Below the pieces are notes generated by a model. It did not search any database. It worked only from the letters and a program-made list of their open reading frames with translations, and was not told the origin of the DNA. This document shows positions 22,927 to 24,170 of a stretch of 24,170 nucleotides of DNA, in pieces (position 1 is the stretch's first letter; every line of letters begins with the position of its first letter). Origin of the DNA: DASSCW01 sp036556695 (GTDB taxonomy: Bacteria > Chloroflexota > Limnocylindria > QHBO01); assembly GCA_036556695.1 (NCBI GenBank), contig DATBIY010000092.1, positions 1 to 24,170 of the forward strand, in the 5' to 3' direction. The position numbers and the translations under genes were made by a program.

Positions 22927-23449
22927 TCAGTCCCCCTGCTCACAGCGCCCAGTCTTGAATCTGATCATGTCTGCTTGAACATCCGGGGTGCTGAAACGGA
23001 CCGAATTGGCGCGAATCGCGTCGCCCTGAGCAGTGGTGCTGCTACGCGGCGATCCCAACCGAGCAGCTCACGACGCTTGCCGACGCAGCAGACAGCGATG
23101 CGGCCGCGGCCGCATCGCGCTGGCCTCGGCGCCGTGGCGAGCGCGGTAAGCCCAGAGCGGAAGGCGACCAGCGCTGCTGGCAGGCCGCCACCGTGCTTGC
23201 CGTCGCAATTCCGGCGAAGGCGCCGCTGGCCAGCAGCCCGGCGAGCAGCACGACGATCGCGCGAGTGAATCTGATGAAGGTCCCCCGGACGCGGGAATAT
23301 GGCTCGGTGTCGCGCCTCCGGAACGTTACCGAATTGGCAGGAGAAGTCCGTTTCGGGCGCCGAACGGCCGGTCTGTTGCCGCTCCATCGGGCGCTGTGCT
23401 ACCCTCGCCAACCGATACGCGACGACGAGCGAAGGCCGCCGCCCGACGG
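22927..23449. other. Gene-free stretch between htpX and the tRNA-Phe cluster
   Basis: I see no convincing gene in these 523 bases. The segment 22993-23354 is bounded by GAAACGGAC and its inverted copy GTCCGTTTC. Just inside each end is a direct copy of ACCGAATTGGC (23000-23010 and 23328-23338). On the minus strand a frame ending at 23042 has a strikingly signal-peptide-like hydrophobic start (VVLLAGLLASGAFAGIATAS), but its only start codon is a GTG inside the hydrophobic run, and the rest looks random. It may be a decayed gene or a small non-autonomous element. Confidence 0.4.
23376..23405 (+). promoter_or_regulatory. Promoter for tRNA-Phe/Gly: TTGCCG, 18-base spacer, TGC-TACCCT
   Basis: TTGCCG at 23376-23381 and TACCCT at 23400-23405, extended by TGC, lie 44 bases before tRNA-Phe. 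Confidence 0.5.
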
Positions 23450-23525
23450 GCCGAGGTAGCTCAGTTGGTAGAGCACCGCCCTGAAGAGGCGGGTGTCGTC
23501 AGTTCGAATCTGACCCTCGGCACCA
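23450..23525 (+). tRNA. tRNA-Phe (anticodon GAA)
   Basis: The gene is 76 bases including encoded CCA. The acceptor stem is GCCGAGG/CCTCGGC, and the anticodon stem CCGCC/GGCGG surrounds CTGAAGA, giving GAA. The T-arm GTCAG TTCGAAT CTGAC pairs fully. Confidence 0.95.
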
Positions 23526-23554
23526 CGTTCCGAGCGCGCATCGAAAGCAAACGG

Positions 23555-23630
23555 GCGGAAGTGGCTCAGTTGGTAGAGCATCACCTTGCCAAGGTGAGGG
23601 TCGCGGGTTCGAGTCCCGTCTTCCGCTCCA
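23555..23630 (+). tRNA. tRNA-Gly (anticodon GCC)
   Basis: The gene is 76 bases including encoded CCA. The acceptor stem is GCGGAAG/CTTCCGC, and the anticodon stem TCACC/GGTGA surrounds TTGCCAA, giving GCC. A TTTTT run follows directly at 23631-23635. It is 29 bases after tRNA-Phe and probably on the same transcript. Confidence 0.95.
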
Positions 23631-23670
23631 TTTTTGTGCCCGGCAGAGTGCCCCAGCGGCCTTGACCTGC

Positions 23671-23676
23671 TAGCCT
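23671..23676 (+). promoter_or_regulatory. Extended -10 element (TGC-TAGCCT) for tRNA-Gln/Cys
   Basis: TGCTAGCCT ends 14 bases before tRNA-Gln. No -35 at a proper distance is visible. Confidence 0.45.
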
Positions 23677-23690
23677 CGTGGCGCCATCGG

Positions 23691-23764
23691 TGCCCCGTCG
23701 TCTAGTGGCAGGACAGCGGACTTTGGATCCGTTAACGGTCGTTCGAATCGACCCGGGGCAGCCA
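23691..23764 (+). tRNA. tRNA-Gln (anticodon TTG)
   Basis: The gene is 74 bases including encoded CCA. The acceptor stem is TGCCCCG/CGGGGCA with discriminator G, the usual glutamine pattern with a weak first pair. The anticodon loop CTTTGGA between GCGGA and TCCGT gives UUG. Confidence 0.94.
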
Positions 23765-23779
23765 GACGTACCAACCGGT

Positions 23780-23854
23780 GGCGACGTGCCCGAGTGGTTC
23801 AGGGAGCGGTCTGCAAAACCGCGTACACGGGTTCGATTCCCGTCGTCGCCTCCA
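23780..23854 (+). tRNA. tRNA-Cys (anticodon GCA)
   Basis: The gene is 75 bases including encoded CCA. The acceptor stem is GGCGACG/CGTCGCC with discriminator U, which is an identity element for cysteine. The anticodon loop CTGCAAA between GCGGT and ACCGC gives GCA. It lies 15 bases after tRNA-Gln. Confidence 0.94.
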
Positions 23855-23869
23855 CATTCTGAGCACGAT

Positions 23870-23908
23870 AGAGGCCCAGTTTGCGTCTGTACGCAAGTCC
23901 GGGCCTCT
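23870..23908. terminator. Long two-part stem-loop after the tRNA-Cys gene
   Basis: AGAGGCCC (23870-23877) pairs perfectly with GGGCCTCT (23901-23908). Inside it TTGCGT (23881-23886) pairs with ACGCAA (23891-23896) around a CTGT loop. GTTTG follows, a short T run. It is well placed to end the tRNA transcript, though the T tract is weak, so another role is possible. Confidence 0.45.
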
Positions 23909-24121
23909 GTTTGACAGCCAAACTGACAGCCCAAATCGTCGGCGACTGTCCGAGGATCCGCACCGAGTCGCCTGACACGTCCGAGCGGTGCAACCACGCG
24001 ATGGAGGTTAGCGGGACCCGGGTGTAGCCAAGGGCGCTCGTGATGCTGAACCAGTCGTCATGGACTCATTGACGGTCGCTTGGTAGACAGCGGCGGGATA
24101 TGGTCGCTGGTCGTGGCTAGG
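23909..24121. other. Gene-free right end after the tRNA-Cys hairpin
   Basis: It begins with a short tandem repeat of TGACAGCC(C)AAA (23912-23922 and 23924-23936). No coding frame with recognisable features is seen. TAGGAT at 24118-24123 resembles the local -10 pattern. Confidence 0.3.
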
Positions 24122-24170
24122 ATGGTGCAGCCCGGCAGACGGATCTCGCAGAGCGAACGCACGCGCCGTA
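24122..24170 (+). CDS. Possible N-terminus of a gene cut by the window edge
   Basis: From the ATG at 24122 (or the GTG at 24125), 16 codons run to the edge and read MVQPGRRISQSERTRR. An Arg-rich start with SERTRR resembles the beginning of TetR-family regulators, but this is far too short to assign. The start codon overlaps a possible -10 box (TAGGAT, 24118-24123), which counts against this exact start. Confidence 0.2.
   Translation, partial: MVQPGRRISQSERTRR

Noticed and set aside
23896..23940. Possible integrase C-terminus on the minus strand beside tRNA-Cys
   Set aside because: A tail such as AVSLAVKQRPG is suggestive, but the frame continues through the tRNA and no integrase catalytic motif is present in the window.
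23581..23997. Minus-strand open frames across the tRNA cluster
   Set aside because: They contain the well-known spurious translations of tRNA complements (such as GNRTRVRGF and TGIEPVYAV) and are not genes.
24010..24050. GGTGTAGCCAAG resembling the 5' part of a tRNA
   Set aside because: The rest cannot be folded into a cloverleaf and there is no matching acceptor strand.
1..24170. CRISPR arrays, insertion sequences, phage or defence genes
   Set aside because: I looked for regularly spaced repeats, transposase DDE motifs, restriction, toxin-antitoxin and phage structural genes and found none.

Overview
This 24 kb window is visibly GC-rich and reads as ordinary, densely packed bacterial chromosome. 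It has no transposase, phage gene, CRISPR array or toxin system. Three things suggest a high-GC, Gram-positive-type lineage: the rapZ-yvcK-whiA trio, a LytR-CpsA-Psr wall-polymer ligase with TatA and no TatB, and a likely F420-dependent reductase. My best guess is Chloroflexota (for example a Limnocylindria-like group), inferred from gene content only; an actinobacterium-related lineage is the main alternative.

Layout, left to right: the end of an HDIG-domain hydrolase (1-141) meets a convergent compact UvrD-like helicase (138-1802, -). Divergent from the helicase is an LCP-family ligase (1909-3090, +). A 195-base spacer with nested inverted repeats precedes uvrC (3286-5319). Then come secD-secF (5465-7961), recJ-pyrF (8013-10633), tatA, tatC, and a histone-deacetylase-fold amidohydrolase (11730-12719). 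The tight run rapZ-yvcK-whiA-tpiA-gpmI-secG follows (12765-18518). A DrrA/DrrB-type ABC exporter lies on the minus strand (18546-20308). The right end holds two tRNA-Leu genes, a small nitroreductase-family gene, tRNA-Val, lemA-htpX, about 520 bases without a convincing gene, four tRNAs (Phe, Gly, Gln, Cys), and a final 316 bases with a long hairpin and possibly the first codons of another gene.

The genes group by theme. Protein export and membrane upkeep is heavily represented: SecD, SecF, SecG, TatA, TatC and HtpX, with LemA beside HtpX. DNA repair is represented by UvrC, RecJ and the helicase. Central metabolism is represented by triose-phosphate isomerase, phosphoglycerate mutase and OMP decarboxylase, with YvcK and RapZ as carbon and cell-wall regulators beside the glycolytic genes.

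The most useful sequence-level observations are three. First, a recurrent -10 element of the form CTANNNT (often TGCTAGNNT) stands before most transcription units, and in several cases it is so close to the start codon that the mRNA would be leaderless. Second, SecF carries a long Pro/Ala/Ser/Thr-rich insertion in its extracytoplasmic domain. Third, a possible 360-base MITE-like segment with short terminal inverted repeats lies in the gene-free stretch before the tRNA-Phe cluster. I see no clear evidence of a wholly new multi-gene system.
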